Of a stretch of 64,000 nt of DNA, positions 9,576-21,460 are shown piece after piece. Source of the DNA: Sphingomonas faeni (GTDB taxonomy: Bacteria > Pseudomonadota > Alphaproteobacteria > Sphingomonadales > Sphingomonadaceae); contig NZ_JALPNF010000001.1 of NCBI RefSeq assembly GCF_023195535.1, positions 744,001 to 808,000 of the forward strand. Reading direction: 5' to 3'. The translations under genes were made by a program, and so were the position numbers. The notes below the pieces were generated by a model that was not told the DNA's origin, did no database searches, and saw only the letters and a list, made by a program, of their open reading frames with translations. The stretch's first letter is position 1. Each line of letters starts with the position of its first letter.

Positions 9576-11110
9576 CAGTGTGCCTCCCCGTGCGCGGCAC
9601 TATGGACGGTTGCGGCGGGCTTCCCCGCAGTTGGGTTGGAATCGCTGGCAGGCTTGGCGCGGTCGACACGGTCGAGCAACACGGCCACGTCCTTGCGCAT
9701 CGGTGCCAGGAAGCTCTCGGGATACACGCCCATCCACAACACGACGGCCGCGATCGGTGCGAGCAGCCACATCTCGCGGCCCGACAGGTCGACCATTGCG
9801 CGAACGTCGTCCGACTTGATCTCGCCGAACACGACGCGGCGGTACAGGAACAGCATGTACGCGGCGCCCAGGATGATGCTCGTCGTGCAAAGCAACGCGG
9901 TCCAGGTCGAGACCTGATACGTGCCCATCAGCGACAGGAACTCGGCGACGAAGCCGCTGGTGCCTGGCAGGCCGATCGAAGCCATCGTGAAGAACAGGAA
10001 CAGGATCGCATACTTCGGCATGTTGATCGCGAGGCCGCCATAGCGCGAGATCTCGCGGGTATGGAGCTGGTCGTAGATCACGCCGACGCACAGGAACAAC
10101 GCACCCGATACCAGGCCGTGGCTCAGCATCATGATCATCGCGCCTTCGATGCCCTGACGGTTGAAGGCAAAGAGCCCGATCGTGACGATCGCCATGTGCG
10201 CGACCGACGAATAGGCGATCAACTTCTTCATGTCCGACTGCACGAGCGCGACGAGGCTCGTGTAGATCACCGCGACCGCCGACAGGCCGAAGATCAGCCA
10301 GGTCAGCTGCCCCGAGGCTTCGGGGAACATTGGCAGCAGGAAGCGCAGGAAGCCGTAACCGCCGAGCTTCAGCAGCACGCCCGCCAGGATCACCGAGCCA
10401 GCGGTGGGTGCCTGAACGTGCGCGTCGGGCAACCAGGTGTGGACCGGCCACATCGGCATCTTGACCGCGAACGAGGCGAAGAACGCCAGCCACAGCCACG
10501 TCTGTACGTGCGTGGGGAAGTCGTAGTTCATCAGCGCCGGGATGCTGGTCGTGCCCGCGGTCTTCGCCATGTACAGCATCGCGATGAACATCAGGACCGA
10601 GCCGAGCAGCGTGTACAGGAAGAACTTGTACGACGCGTAGATCCGGTTCGCGCCGCCCCAGATGCCGATGATCAGGTACATCGGGATCAGGCCGGCTTCG
10701 AAGAACACGTAGAACAGGAACAGGTCCTGCGCCGCGAACGTGCCGATCATCAGCACTTCGGTGAACAGGAACGCCGCCATGTATTCCGGCACGCGCGTCG
10801 TGATCGAGCGCCAGCTCGCACCGATGCAGATCGGCATCAGGAACACGCTGAGCATGATCAGCATCAGCGCGAAGCCGTCGATGCCAAGCGACCAACCGAA
10901 CGGGCCGAAGATGCCGGGGGCATGCTCGACGAACTGCCACTGCGCGCCGCCGATATTGTAGTTCATCCACAGCATGATGCCGAGAACGAAGTCGATCAGC
11001 GTTGCCGCCAGCGCCAGCATCCGCGCCGTGTTCGCCGAAACGAACAGGCACGCGATGGCCGCGATCATCGGGACCGCGATCAGGACGGAAAGGATAGGAA
11101 AGCCGGTCAT
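9575..11110 (-). CDS. nuoM: NADH-quinone oxidoreductase subunit M
   Basis: The 511-residue antiporter-like complex I subunit pumps protons in the membrane arm. The characteristic FYVFFEAGLIPMYLIIGIWGG segment carries the conserved Glu of TM5, and VKMPMWPVHTWLPDAHVQAP carries the conserved Lys and His/Asp cluster. The open frame continues upstream to 11350 inside nuoL, but the NuoM N-terminus is MTGFPILSV at 11108-11110, whose ATG overlaps the nuoL stop as TAATG. The length is normal for the family. Confidence 0.96.
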   Translation of the reverse strand: MTGFPILSVLIAVPMIAAIACLFVSANTARMLALAATLIDFVLGIMLWMNYNIGGAQWQFVEHAPGIFGPFGWSLGIDGFALMLIMLSVFLMPICIGASWRSITTRVPEYMAAFLFTEVLMIGTFAAQDLFLFYVFFEAGLIPMYLIIGIWGGANRIYASYKFFLYTLLGSVLMFIAMLYMAKTAGTTSIPALMNYDFPTHVQTWLWLAFFASFAVKMPMWPVHTWLPDAHVQAPTAGSVILAGVLLKLGGYGFLRFLLPMFPEASGQLTWLIFGLSAVAVIYTSLVALVQSDMKKLIAYSSVAHMAIVTIGLFAFNRQGIEGAMIMMLSHGLVSGALFLCVGVIYDQLHTREISRYGGLAINMPKYAILFLFFTMASIGLPGTSGFVAEFLSLMGTYQVSTWTALLCTTSIILGAAYMLFLYRRVVFGEIKSDDVRAMVDLSGREMWLLAPIAAVVLWMGVYPESFLAPMRKDVAVLLDRVDRAKPASDSNPTAGKPAATVHSAAHGEAH

Positions 11111-13215
11111 TACAGTCCGATCGCCCAGGTTACGGCTGCGGTCAGCCCGATCAGCATGACGAAGGCATAGGTGTAGAGGTATCCCGTCTGGAAGCGGTTG
11201 GCCACACGGCTGCCGATCTGGACGACCCAGGTCGCGCCGTCGGGCCCGAACCGGTTGATCGTCTTCTCGTCGCCGCGATGCCACAGGAAGCGGCCGATGG
11301 CGAACGCAGGGCGGACGAAGATCAGGTCGTACAGCTCGTCGAAATACCACTTATGCAGCAGGAAGTCGTAGAGCACGCCGAACTGTTCGACGACCTTGGC
11401 CGGGAACGTGGGGGCCTTGATATAAGCGTACCAGGCGGTCAGCAGTCCGAGCAGCATCGCGATCGTCGCCGACAATTTGATCAGCAACGGCACGCCGTGC
11501 ATCTCGTGCATCAGATGTTCGCGGAACGCGAGTGCGCCCTTCCAGAACTCCTCGCCTGCGGTCGGCTCGATGAAGAAGCCGTGGAACACGAAGCCAGCGA
11601 GGACCGCACCGACCGACAACACGATCAGCGGGATCAGCATCGGCAGCGGGCTCTCGTGTGGGTGATACCCACCGTCGCCTTCGGCCGGCGCGTGCGCGGC
11701 ATCGTGATGACCGTGCGGCGCGTGGCCTGCGTCCTCGGCTTGCGCCGGGTTCGCATGATGGTCGTCCGCATGATGTGCGTCATGGGCATGATCGTCATGG
11801 CCATGGGCGTCGTGGAGCGCATGCTGGACATGCTCCGATGCGGCCCAGCGCGGCTTGCCCCAGAAGGTCAGGAACATCACGCGCCACGAATAGAAGCTGG
11901 TCAGCAACGCGACGAGCACGCCGACGAACCACACGCCCGGCTGACCCGCAGCCCAGCTCGCCTCGATGATCGCATCCTTCGAATGGAAGCCTGCAAAGCC
12001 GACCGCGGTGTTGCCGAAGATGCCGGGGATGCCGACGCCGGTGATCGCGAGCGTACCCGCCATCATCGCCCAGAACGTCACCGGGATCTGCTTACGCAGG
12101 CCGCCATAATAGCGCATGTCCTGCTCGTGATGCATCGCGTGGATGACCGAGCCGGCGCCGAGGAAAAGCAGCGCTTTGAAGAACGCGTGCGTGAAGAGGT
12201 GGAACATCGCCGCGCCATACGCGCCGACACCGGCCGCGAAGAACATGTAGCCGAGCTGCGAACAGGTCGAATACGCGATCACGCGCTTGATGTCGGTCTG
12301 TACCAGGCCGCAGGTCGCGGCGAACAGGCAGGTCGCGGCACCGACCGAGGTGACCACGGTCAGCGCGACCGGGCTCATCTCGAACATCGGCGACAGGCGG
12401 CAGACCATGAAGACGCCGGCGGTGACCATCGTCGCCGCGTGGATCAGCGCTGACACCGGGGTCGGGCCTTCCATCGCGTCCGGCAGCCAGGTGTGCAGGC
12501 CGAGCTGCGCCGACTTGCCCATCGCACCGACGAACAGCAGCAGGCAGAGCACCGTCATCGTATCGAAGCGATAGCCGAGGAAGCCGAGCGTCGAGCCCGC
12601 CATGCCAGGAGCCGCGGCGAGGATCTCGGGGATCGAGACCGTACCGAACACCAGGAACGTGCCGAAGATACCGAGCATGAAGCCGAGATCGCCGACGCGG
12701 TTGACAACGAACGCCTTGATCGCGGCTGCGCTGGCCGAGGGCTTGCGGAACCAGAACCCGATCAGGAGATAGGATGCGAGACCCACGCCTTCCCAGCCGA
12801 AGAACATCTGGACGAGGTTGTTCGCGGTCACGAGCATCAGCATCGCGAAGGTAAACAGCGACAGATACGCGAAGAAGCGCGGCTGGTCGGGATCTTCGTC
12901 CATATAGCCCCAGCTATACAGATGGACGAGCGCCGAGACCGACGTGACGACGACGAGCATCACCGCCGTCAGCGCATCGACGCGCAGCGACCACGCGACG
13001 TTCATGTCGCCGGAATGGATGAAGTCGAGCAGCGGCGCGACGGTGGCCGTGCTGGTGCCCGAGAGGAAACCGATGAAGATCGGCCAGGACAACAGGCACG
13101 ACGCGAACAGCGCAGCCGTGGTGACGATTTTCGCCGGCACGTTGCCGATCGCGCGATTACCGAACCCGGCAACGATCGCGGCCAGTAACGGCAGGAAGAC
13201 GATAAGCTGGATCAA
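11110..13215 (-). CDS. nuoL: NADH-quinone oxidoreductase subunit L with His-rich insert
   Basis: The 701-residue complex I subunit is the distal proton-pumping subunit and carries the long lateral helix. The canonical segments are present: [38 protein letters not shown] and the [15 protein letters not shown] block. It is longer than the roughly 610-residue enterobacterial protein. Much of the extra length is a hydrophilic His/Asp/Ala-rich stretch at about residues 455-515 with about 18 histidines in 60 residues. That insert is discussed in the findings. The start is five bases after the nuoK stop. Confidence 0.96.
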   Translation of the reverse strand: MIQLIVFLPLLAAIVAGFGNRAIGNVPAKIVTTAALFASCLLSWPIFIGFLSGTSTATVAPLLDFIHSGDMNVAWSLRVDALTAVMLVVVTSVSALVHLYSWGYMDEDPDQPRFFAYLSLFTFAMLMLVTANNLVQMFFGWEGVGLASYLLIGFWFRKPSASAAAIKAFVVNRVGDLGFMLGIFGTFLVFGTVSIPEILAAAPGMAGSTLGFLGYRFDTMTVLCLLLFVGAMGKSAQLGLHTWLPDAMEGPTPVSALIHAATMVTAGVFMVCRLSPMFEMSPVALTVVTSVGAATCLFAATCGLVQTDIKRVIAYSTCSQLGYMFFAAGVGAYGAAMFHLFTHAFFKALLFLGAGSVIHAMHHEQDMRYYGGLRKQIPVTFWAMMAGTLAITGVGIPGIFGNTAVGFAGFHSKDAIIEASWAAGQPGVWFVGVLVALLTSFYSWRVMFLTFWGKPRWAASEHVQHALHDAHGHDDHAHDAHHADDHHANPAQAEDAGHAPHGHHDAAHAPAEGDGGYHPHESPLPMLIPLIVLSVGAVLAGFVFHGFFIEPTAGEEFWKGALAFREHLMHEMHGVPLLIKLSATIAMLLGLLTAWYAYIKAPTFPAKVVEQFGVLYDFLLHKWYFDELYDLIFVRPAFAIGRFLWHRGDEKTINRFGPDGATWVVQIGSRVANRFQTGYLYTYAFVMLIGLTAAVTWAIGL

Positions 13216-13220
13216 CCGTA

Positions 13221-13529
13221 TTACCCCTTCATCCGGTTGACGTCGTCGACCGCGATGGTGCCGCGACCGCGGAAATAGATCACGAGAATGGCGAGGCCGA
13301 TTGCGGCTTCACCCGCGGCGACCGTCAGCACGAACATCGCGAACACCTGTCCGACGAGATCGTGGAGGAACGCCGAGAACGCGACGAGATTGATGTTCAC
13401 CGCCAGCAGGATCAGTTCGATCGCCATCAGGATGACGATGAGGTTCTTGCGGTTCAGGAAGATGCCGAGCACCCCCATCGTGAACAGGATCGCCGCAACG
13501 ACCAGATAATGGACGAGACCGATCGTCAC
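13221..13529 (-). CDS. nuoK: NADH-quinone oxidoreductase subunit K
   Basis: The 102-residue protein has three transmembrane helices and belongs to the MrpC/NuoK family in the complex I membrane arm. It carries the conserved buried glutamates in the [17 protein letters not shown] segment and in [13 protein letters not shown]. The length is exactly typical. The start overlaps the nuoJ stop by four bases. Confidence 0.96.
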   Translation of the reverse strand: MTIGLVHYLVVAAILFTMGVLGIFLNRKNLIVILMAIELILLAVNINLVAFSAFLHDLVGQVFAMFVLTVAAGEAAIGLAILVIYFRGRGTIAVDDVNRMKG

Positions 13530-14137
13530 AGTTCGACTCCCTGCCCGACGACCGGGCTCGTGTTGCGCGTGGCATCCTGCGGACGACGCGCGTTCTGGCG
13601 GCTGATGTTCTGCGCCTTGACGCCGCCACGCTGACGGTGGGTCAGCACGATCGCGCCGATCATCGCGACCAGCAGCACCAGGCCGGCACCCTCGAACACG
13701 AACAGATAGCGCGTGTAGAGCAGGTTACCGATCGCCTGGATGTTGGGCACAGTGTCGTCGATCGGTGCGGCACGGCGCGCGAGCTGGATCGGACCGGTGC
13801 TCCACGCGCCGATCGCGATCATCACTTCGGCCGCGAGTGCGACGGCGAGTGCGAGGCCGATCCCGAAATACCGGGCGACGCCTGCGCGAAGCTCGGTGAA
13901 GTCGATGTCGAGCATCATGACCACGAACAGGAACAGTACCGCGACGGCGCCCACATAGACGATAACGAGCAGCATCGCGATGAACTCGGCGCCGACGAGG
14001 ATCATGAGGCCGGCCGCGTTGAAGAACGCGAGGATCAGCCACATCACCGAATGGACCGGGTTGCGCGACGCGATCGTCAGCGCGCCCGACAGGACGACGA
14101 CGAAGGCGAAGAGATAGAAAGCCAAGGCCTGGATCAC
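13526..14137 (-). CDS. nuoJ: NADH-quinone oxidoreductase subunit J
   Basis: This 203-residue membrane subunit of complex I has five hydrophobic helices, including the [17 protein letters not shown] segment containing the conserved pi-bulge helix. The frame is open to 14206, but that part is REP-like DNA. The chosen start is GTG at 14135-14137, which follows a strong GGGAGGGTG-like ribosome binding site and gives the family-typical N-terminus ([10 protein letters not shown]). It is separated from nuoI by 125 nt holding a palindromic repeat, the only large gap in the nuo run. Confidence 0.93.
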   Translation of the reverse strand: MIQALAFYLFAFVVVLSGALTIASRNPVHSVMWLILAFFNAAGLMILVGAEFIAMLLVIVYVGAVAVLFLFVVMMLDIDFTELRAGVARYFGIGLALAVALAAEVMIAIGAWSTGPIQLARRAAPIDDTVPNIQAIGNLLYTRYLFVFEGAGLVLLVAMIGAIVLTHRQRGGVKAQNISRQNARRPQDATRNTSPVVGQGVEL

Positions 14138-14152
14138 GCGATCACCCTCCCC

Positions 14153-14234
14153 GTCGCCCCAGCGAACGCTGGGGTCTTCACGTTGGTGGGTGCGCCCGTG
14201 CGGCACGAGATCCCAGCCTGCGCTGGGACGACGG
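14153..14234. repeat. REP-like paired palindrome, family A, inside the nuo operon
   Basis: The left half contains CCCCAGCGAACGCTGGGG, a near-perfect palindrome. The right half contains TCCCAGCCTGCGCTGGGA. Outer GTCGCCCC and GGGACGAC arms are also complementary in part. It sits between nuoI and nuoJ in a transcription unit whose other junctions overlap or nearly so. Confidence 0.85.
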
Positions 14235-14262
14235 AGTTAATCTGTGTCATCGCGGCGCTCGC

Positions 14263-14748
14263 TTAACGGTACGGCGCATCGGCGGCAAGGTTCGCCGCGA
14301 TCGCGCTTTCCCAACGGTCGCCATTATCGAGCAGCTTCGACTTGTCGTAGATCAGCTCTTCGCGCGTCTCGGTGGCGAACTCGTAGTTCGGCCCCTCGAC
14401 GATCGCATCGACCGGGCACGCCTCGGCGCACAGGCCGCAATAGATGCATTTGGTCATGTCGATGTCGTAGCGCGTGGTGCGGCGCGAACCGTCGTCACGC
14501 GGCTCGGCTTCGATCGTGATCGCCTGTGCGGGGCATACGGCCTCGCACAGCTTGCATGCGATGCACCGCTCTTCGCCGTTCGGATAACGACGCAGAGCAT
14601 GCTCGCCACGGAACCGCGGCGACACCGGGTTACGCTCGTACGGATAGTTGATCGTCGCCTTTTCCTTGAAGAAATAGCGAAGCGTCAACGCGTGCGCCTT
14701 CACGAATTCCCACAGGGTAAACGACTTGATGATCTGAGCGACGCTCAT
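14263..14748 (-). CDS. nuoI: NADH-quinone oxidoreductase subunit I
   Basis: The 161-residue peripheral-arm protein carries two 4Fe-4S clusters (N6a, N6b) that pass electrons toward NuoB. Both ferredoxin-type motifs are complete: [12 protein letters not shown] and [12 protein letters not shown]. The N-terminal [15 protein letters not shown] and [16 protein letters not shown] segments are typical of the alphaproteobacterial/mitochondrial TYKY form. The frame is open far upstream inside nuoH; the family start MSVAQIIK at 14746-14748 overlaps the nuoH stop by four bases. Confidence 0.96.
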   Translation of the reverse strand: MSVAQIIKSFTLWEFVKAHALTLRYFFKEKATINYPYERNPVSPRFRGEHALRRYPNGEERCIACKLCEAVCPAQAITIEAEPRDDGSRRTTRYDIDMTKCIYCGLCAEACPVDAIVEGPNYEFATETREELIYDKSKLLDNGDRWESAIAANLAADAPYR

Positions 14749-15791
14749 GAACCCACTCCAACGCGCGTCAGCATGAGATAGCCCGACACGAGAAAAACCC
14801 AGAACAGCGAGACGGGGAGGAAGACCTTCCAGCCAAGCCGCATCAGCTGATCGTAGCGATAGCGCGGCACGGTCGCCTTCACCCAGCTGAACAGGAAGAA
14901 GAAGAACAGGATCTTGGCGAACAGCCAGATGATCCCCGGCACGTAATATAGCGGCGCCCAGTCGACCGGTGGCAGCCACCCGCCCCAGAACAGCGTCGCG
15001 TTCAGCGCGCACATCAACAGCACGTTCGCATACTCGCCGAGCCAGAACAGCGCGAACGACATCGACGAATATTCGGTCTGGTACCCGGCAACGAGCTCGC
15101 TCTCCGCCTCGGTCAGATCGAACGGCGCGCGCTGTGTCTCGGCCAGCGAGGAGATGAAGAACATCACCGCCATCGGGAACATCAGCGGGTTCAGGATGTA
15201 CCCGTTGAAGAACCAGACGTGCGACTTCTGCGCCATCACGATCGCCGACAGGTTGAAGCTGCCGGTCCACAGCACGACCGAAATCAGGATGAAGCCGATC
15301 GCGACTTCATACGACACCATCTGCGCGGCCGCACGAAGCGCCGAGTAGAATGGGTATTTCGAGTTCGACGCCCAGCCCGACAGGATGATCCCGTAGACGC
15401 CGAGCGACGACGCCGCGAGCACGTAGAGCAGCCCGACGTTGATGTCCGCAAGCACGACGCCGACCCCGAACGGCACCACCGCCCAGACGATCAGCGCGAC
15501 CGTGAAGGTGATGATCGGTGCCAGCAGGAACAGCGTGCGGTTGGCGGCTGCGGGGACGATCGTCTCCTGCAGGAACACCTTCAGGCCGTCGGCGAAGCTC
15601 TGCAGCAGACCGAACGGACCGACGACGTTGGGACCGCGACGCAGTGCCATCGCCGCCCAGATCTTGCGGTCGGCATAAATGATCATCGCCACCGCCAGCA
15701 TCAGCGGCAGCGCGATCACGAGAATGTCGATGATCGTCGCGAGGAAGAACGCCCAGTCGTAGCCGAGCGAGGATTCGAACCAGGAGATCAT
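14745..15791 (-). CDS. nuoH: NADH-quinone oxidoreductase subunit H
   Basis: The 348-residue membrane subunit of complex I forms the quinone chamber with NuoB and NuoD. Visible family landmarks are [20 protein letters not shown] near the N-terminus, the [20 protein letters not shown] loop that lines the quinone cavity, and the [18 protein letters not shown] helix. There are eight hydrophobic segments. The start overlaps the nuoG stop by four bases. Confidence 0.97.
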   Translation of the reverse strand: MISWFESSLGYDWAFFLATIIDILVIALPLMLAVAMIIYADRKIWAAMALRRGPNVVGPFGLLQSFADGLKVFLQETIVPAAANRTLFLLAPIITFTVALIVWAVVPFGVGVVLADINVGLLYVLAASSLGVYGIILSGWASNSKYPFYSALRAAAQMVSYEVAIGFILISVVLWTGSFNLSAIVMAQKSHVWFFNGYILNPLMFPMAVMFFISSLAETQRAPFDLTEAESELVAGYQTEYSSMSFALFWLGEYANVLLMCALNATLFWGGWLPPVDWAPLYYVPGIIWLFAKILFFFFLFSWVKATVPRYRYDQLMRLGWKVFLPVSLFWVFLVSGYLMLTRVGVGS

Positions 15792-17782
15792 TCGGCTGCC
15801 TCCGCGTAGTCTTCCCCGTGGAGAAGTTCGGCCGAGCAGCGCTGCATCGTCGGCGACGCACGGCAGATCGCGTTGGTCAGGTAGAAGTCCTTGATCGGAT
15901 AGCCGGCGAGAACGCCCTCACCTGCGCCGTCGAGCGAAGGCGGGTTCCACTCGAACGTCGCGAGCGCCTGATGACGCAGCGCAGGCACGTCCGCGTACAT
16001 TTCCTCACGCAGATCCTCGAAGCTGTCGAACGGCAGCGTGTGGCCGAGCGTGTCAGACAGCGCGCGGAAGATCGACCAGTCGTCACGCGCATCGCCCGGT
16101 GCGAACACTGCCCGCTCACCACGCTGGACGCGGCCTTCGAGATTGACCCACGTGCCCGACTTCTCCGCGTATGTGACACCCGGCAGGATGACATCGGCAG
16201 CCGCCGCACCCTTGTCGCCGTGATGGCCCACGAACACCTTGAAACCTGCGAACTTCGAGTAATCCACCTCGTCCGCGCCGAGGAAGAAGCCGAGCTTCGC
16301 CCCCATCACGTCGGCGATGCCGCCCTTCTGCGCATAGCCGAGCATCAGCCCGCCCATCCGCGAGGCCGCCATGTGAACAACGTTGAAGCCGTTCCAGCCG
16401 TCCTTCACGAGGCCCAGCGTATCGACCAGCTTCAGCGCAGCCGCATGGCCACCCTTCATCGCGCCGCCACCGACGATCACCATCGGACGCTCGGCCTTGC
16501 CCAACGCCTCGGTCACCGCCTCGGGCAGAGCGCCGAGGAGCGCCAGATCGTCACCGAGCCACTCGACCTTGTAGGTCAGGTCCGTCTCCGGCCCGATCGC
16601 GAAGACCTTCGCACCCTTCTTGATCGCCTTGCGGATGCGCGTGTTCACCAGCGGCGCTTCCCAGCGCAGGTTGGTGCCCACCAGCAGGATCGCGTCGGCG
16701 CGCTCGGTGCCGGCGATCGTCGTGTTGAAATTGACCGCGGCGATGCTCGTCGCGTCATAATCCATGCCGGTCTGACGGCCTTCGAGCAGGGTCGAACCCA
16801 TCTTCGCGAGCAGCGCCTTGGCTGCGTACATCGTCTCGCAGTCGACCAGGTCGCCGGCGACCGCGGCAACGCTCGACCCGGCGTTCACCGCCTTGATCGC
16901 CGCGAAAGCTTCGTCCCACGTCGCGGCCTGGAGCTTGCCGTTCACCCGGACATAAGGCTTGTCGAGACGACGGCGCACGAGGCCGTCGATCGCGTGGCGC
17001 GTCTTGTCGGTCGCCCACTCCTCGTTCACGTCCTCGTTGATCCGCGGCACGCAGCGCAACACCTGCCGACCACGGCTGTCGAGCCGGATGTTGGTGCCGA
17101 CCGCGTCCATCACGTCGATCGTCAGCGTCTTGCGCAATTCCCACGGACGCGCCTCGAACGCGTAGGGCTTCGATGTCAGCGCACCGACCGGGCACAGATC
17201 GACGACGTTGCCGCTCAGCTCGCTCTTGACCGCATTCTCGAGATACGAGGTAATCTGCATGTCCTCGCCGCGGAAGATCGCACCGATCTCCTCGACGCCG
17301 GACACTTCCTCGGCGAACCGGATGCAGCGCGTGCACTGGATGCAGCGGGTCATGACCGTCTTGACGATCGGACCCATATACTTCTCGGTGACCGCGCGCT
17401 TGTTCTCGTCATAGCGCGAATGGCCGCGACCGTACGCAACCGACTGGTCCTGAAGATCGCACTCGCCGCCCTGATCGCAGATCGGGCAATCGAGCGGATG
17501 GTTGATCAGCAGGAATTCCATGATGCCCTCGCGGGCATTCTTCACCATCGGCGAATTTGTGAAAATTTCCTGTTTGTCCGCTGCCGGCAGCGCGCACGAC
17601 GCCTGCGGCTTGGGCGGACCAGGCTTCACCTCGACCAGGCACATCCGGCAATTGCCGGCGATGCTCAGCCGCTCATGATAACAGAAACGCGGAATCTCCT
17701 TGCCGGCAAGCTCGCACGCCTGCAGCACGGTGGCGCCCTGCGGCACCTCGATCTCTACGCCATCGACTTTGACTAAGGGCAT
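15788..17782 (-). CDS. nuoG: NADH-quinone oxidoreductase subunit G
   Basis: The 664-residue peripheral-arm subunit of complex I carries iron-sulfur clusters of the electron wire. In order it has an N-terminal ferredoxin 2Fe-2S domain ([19 protein letters not shown]), the His-Cys 4Fe-4S motif region ([15 protein letters not shown]) and the [16 protein letters not shown] cluster segment. A molybdopterin-oxidoreductase-like C-terminal domain without cofactor function follows. The size fits the alphaproteobacterial 75-kDa type. It starts one base after the stop of a small coiled-coil gene. Confidence 0.96.
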   Translation of the reverse strand: MPLVKVDGVEIEVPQGATVLQACELAGKEIPRFCYHERLSIAGNCRMCLVEVKPGPPKPQASCALPAADKQEIFTNSPMVKNAREGIMEFLLINHPLDCPICDQGGECDLQDQSVAYGRGHSRYDENKRAVTEKYMGPIVKTVMTRCIQCTRCIRFAEEVSGVEEIGAIFRGEDMQITSYLENAVKSELSGNVVDLCPVGALTSKPYAFEARPWELRKTLTIDVMDAVGTNIRLDSRGRQVLRCVPRINEDVNEEWATDKTRHAIDGLVRRRLDKPYVRVNGKLQAATWDEAFAAIKAVNAGSSVAAVAGDLVDCETMYAAKALLAKMGSTLLEGRQTGMDYDATSIAAVNFNTTIAGTERADAILLVGTNLRWEAPLVNTRIRKAIKKGAKVFAIGPETDLTYKVEWLGDDLALLGALPEAVTEALGKAERPMVIVGGGAMKGGHAAALKLVDTLGLVKDGWNGFNVVHMAASRMGGLMLGYAQKGGIADVMGAKLGFFLGADEVDYSKFAGFKVFVGHHGDKGAAAADVILPGVTYAEKSGTWVNLEGRVQRGERAVFAPGDARDDWSIFRALSDTLGHTLPFDSFEDLREEMYADVPALRHQALATFEWNPPSLDGAGEGVLAGYPIKDFYLTNAICRASPTMQRCSAELLHGEDYAEAAE

Positions 17783-17783
17783 A

Positions 17784-18031
17784 TCAGTGTTCCGTGTCGG
17801 TCAGGCCAAGGCGACGCTCGATGCGATCTACCCTGTCCTTCAAATGCGCGACGTCGACCTCAACGCCGTGAATGGACGTTACAACGCCCATCAACGACGT
17901 GATCATACCACGCTGATGATCTTCCATCGCCAACAGTCGCGTGCTCTGCGACGCCTGCTCGCGACGCCCCAGGGCCACATCCGATTGGATCTTCTTCAAA
18001 ATATCCAACATGAAGTCTGCGCGGTCGTCGG

Positions 18032-18035
<4 letters not shown>
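17784..18035 (-). CDS. Small coiled-coil protein between nuoF and nuoG
   Basis: The 83-residue protein begins [19 protein letters not shown] and ends with an [11 protein letters not shown] helix. It has no membrane segment and no metal motif; the pattern suggests a helical coiled-coil oligomer. It is clearly related to the 75-residue product at 19333-19560, with which it shares the ML(D/E)ILK(K/R)IQSD start and the RV(D/E)RIERRL end. The ATG overlaps the nuoF stop by four bases and its stop is one base before nuoG, so it is translationally embedded in the nuo run. The frame is open to 18134, but only within nuoF sequence. Function is unknown; a complex I assembly or accessory role is an inference from position only. 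Confidence 0.8.
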
Positions 18036-19332
<1,297 letters not shown>

Positions 19333-19333
<1 letters not shown>

Positions 19334-19560
19334 TACTGTCCCTCGACCAGATCGAGCCGGCGCTCGATACGTTCAACCCGGTTGCTGAGCCGATCAGGAC
19401 GGTGGTTGATACCGGCCGTCGACATCACCAAAGTCGCCAAATGCTCTTCCGTCGCGGTCATACGCAGGCGTAGATCGGATACGTCCGCCTTCACCTCCGA
19501 CATATCCGACTGAATCCTCTTCAGGATCTCGAGCATGACGCTTTCATTCTCGACCGTCAT
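19333..19560 (-). CDS. Small coiled-coil protein between nuoE and nuoF
   Basis: The 75-residue protein starts [19 protein letters not shown] and ends with [15 protein letters not shown]. It looks entirely helical with heptad-like spacing and no cysteines. It is a paralogue of the product at 17784-18035. I chose the ATG at 19558-19560 because it overlaps the nuoE stop by four bases, the usual pattern here; an ATG six bases upstream is also possible. Similar short proteins containing RIERRLDL occur widely in Alphaproteobacteria without known function (recollection, not searched). Confidence 0.8.
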
Positions 19561-20225
19561 GCCCACTCCCCCCGGTAATCGTGGTTCGCGTCGACCATCG
19601 CCTTCAGCGAGGTCGGGCCACCCTCGGGGCAGCTCGCGCGACGGCCGAACTGCGGGCCCGGCGTCGGATGGCCGCCATTGGCCAGCGCCTCGAGGATCTC
19701 GGTCGTCTTGTCGTAATCGAGGTCTTCGAAGTTATCGTCGTTGATCTGCACCATCGGCGCATTCGCGCACGTCCCAAGACACTCGACCTCGGTCAGCGTG
19801 AACATGCCGTCGGGCGTGGTGCCGCCCTTGACCAGACCGCGGTTTTTGCACGCGGCGAGAACGTCGTCCGAACCGCGCAGCATGCACGGCGTCGTGCCGC
19901 AGACCTGCACGTGGAACCGACCGACCGGCGCGAGATTGAACATCGTGTAGAAGGTCACGACCTCGTACACACGCATGTACGGCACACCAATCTGGCGCGC
20001 GACGAACTCGATTACCGGTACCGGCAACCAGCCCTGCGTCTGCGTTTCCGCACCGACCTGGCGCTGTGCCAGATCGAGCAACGGGATCGACGCCGACTGC
20101 TCGCGACCCTTCGGGTAGCGCCCGAGGATCTCGTTCGCCTTCACCTGGTTCTCGTCCGTCCACGCGAACGAGCCCCAACGTGCGCGGGTCTCGGCCTCGT
20201 CGGGAATTTTCGGAGCTTCAGCCAT
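19557..20225 (-). CDS. nuoE: NADH-quinone oxidoreductase subunit E
   Basis: The 222-residue thioredoxin-fold subunit carries the off-path 2Fe-2S cluster N1a. The four cysteine ligands are visible as CGTTPCMLRG and ECLGTCANAPM. The N-terminal FAWTDENQVKANEILGRYP region is the expected helical domain. The C-terminal tail of about 45 residues after the cluster domain is typical for Alphaproteobacteria. The start overlaps the nuoD stop by one base. Confidence 0.96.
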   Translation of the reverse strand: MAEAPKIPDEAETRARWGSFAWTDENQVKANEILGRYPKGREQSASIPLLDLAQRQVGAETQTQGWLPVPVIEFVARQIGVPYMRVYEVVTFYTMFNLAPVGRFHVQVCGTTPCMLRGSDDVLAACKNRGLVKGGTTPDGMFTLTEVECLGTCANAPMVQINDDNFEDLDYDKTTEILEALANGGHPTPGPQFGRRASCPEGGPTSLKAMVDANHDYRGEWA

Positions 20226-21460
20226 CAGCGGTCACATTCACCAAAAACGATATCCATCGCGCCGAGGATCGCGGTCGTATCCGCCAGCATGTGGCCCTTC
20301 GCCATGAAGTCCATGGCTTGCAGATGCGAGAACGCGGTCGGGCGGATCTTGCAGCGATACGGCTTGTTCGAGCCATCGGCGACCAGGTACACGCCGAACT
20401 CGCCCTTGGGGCTCTCGGTCGCGACATAGACGTCGCCGGCGGGGACGTGGAAGCCCTCGGTGTAGAGCTTGAAGTGATGGATCAGCGCTTCCATCGACTG
20501 CTTCATCTCGGCGCGCTTGGGCGGCACGACCTTACGGTCTAGCGACGCGATCGGCCCCTCGGGCATCTCGCGGAGGCACTGCTTCATGATCCGCGCGGAC
20601 TGACGCACTTCCTCGACGCGCACCATGAACCGATCATAGCAATCGCCGCGCGTGCCGACCGGCACGTCGAAGTCCATCTTCGCGTACACGTCGTAAGGCT
20701 GCGACTTGCGCAGATCCCAGGCGATGCCCGAGCCACGGATCATCGGGCCGGAAAAGCCCCACTTGATCGCGTCGTCGCGGCTGACCACGGCGATGTCGAC
20801 GTTGCGCTGCTTGAAGATGCGGTTGTCGGCGACGAGCGAGATCGCATCCTCGAACAGACGCGGCAGGCGCGTATCGAGCCAGTCGCCGATATCGGCGAGC
20901 AGCTTCAGCGGTGCGTCCTGATGTACGCCACCCGGACGGAAATAGTTCGAATGCATGCGGGCGCCGGACACGCGCTCGAAGAAGTTCATGCAGTCTTCGC
21001 GGATCTCGAACAGCCACAGGTTCGGCGTCATCGCGCCGACGTCCATGACGTGCGACCCGAGGTTCAGCATGTGGTTCGAAATACGCGTCAGCTCGGCGAA
21101 GAACACCCGCAGATACTGCGCACGCTCGGGCACTTCGAGATCGAGCAGCTTCTCGACCGCCAGCACCCAGCTATGCTCCATGCACAAGGGCGAGCAATAA
21201 TCGAGCCGATCGAAATACGGCAGCGCCTGCGTATAGGTCTTGTACTCGATCAGCTTCTCTGTGCCGCGGTGAAGCAGGCCGACATGCGGATCGACGCGCT
21301 CGACAATCTCGCCGTCGAGCTCCATGACCAGACGCAACACGCCGTGCGCGGCCGGATGCTGCGGACCGAAGTTAATCGTGTAGTTCTGGATCGTGACGTC
21401 GCCGGTCGTGGGATCGGACGCGTCGGCTTCACCCAGAAGCTCCTCTACGTACAGACTCAC
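20225..21460 (-). CDS. nuoD: NADH-quinone oxidoreductase subunit D
   Basis: The 411-residue 49-kDa-type subunit forms the quinone-binding pocket with NuoB. It shows [22 protein letters not shown] near residue 30 containing the quinone-site His, [16 protein letters not shown], and the DPCFGEC-type C-terminus here as DIVFGECDR. It is a separate protein, not fused to NuoC. The start overlaps the nuoC stop by four bases. Confidence 0.97.
   Translation of the reverse strand: MSLYVEELLGEADASDPTTGDVTIQNYTINFGPQHPAAHGVLRLVMELDGEIVERVDPHVGLLHRGTEKLIEYKTYTQALPYFDRLDYCSPLCMEHSWVLAVEKLLDLEVPERAQYLRVFFAELTRISNHMLNLGSHVMDVGAMTPNLWLFEIREDCMNFFERVSGARMHSNYFRPGGVHQDAPLKLLADIGDWLDTRLPRLFEDAISLVADNRIFKQRNVDIAVVSRDDAIKWGFSGPMIRGSGIAWDLRKSQPYDVYAKMDFDVPVGTRGDCYDRFMVRVEEVRQSARIMKQCLREMPEGPIASLDRKVVPPKRAEMKQSMEALIHHFKLYTEGFHVPAGDVYVATESPKGEFGVYLVADGSNKPYRCKIRPTAFSHLQAMDFMAKGHMLADTTAILGAMDIVFGECDR

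Noticed and set aside
9578..11170. Long plus-strand open frame of 530 codons opposite nuoM
   Set aside because: Antisense shadow rich in Arg, Asp, His and Gln. The nuoM frame carries all family motifs.
15818..17776. 652-codon plus-strand frame opposite nuoG
   Set aside because: Antisense shadow of high-GC coding sequence; no recognisable domain.
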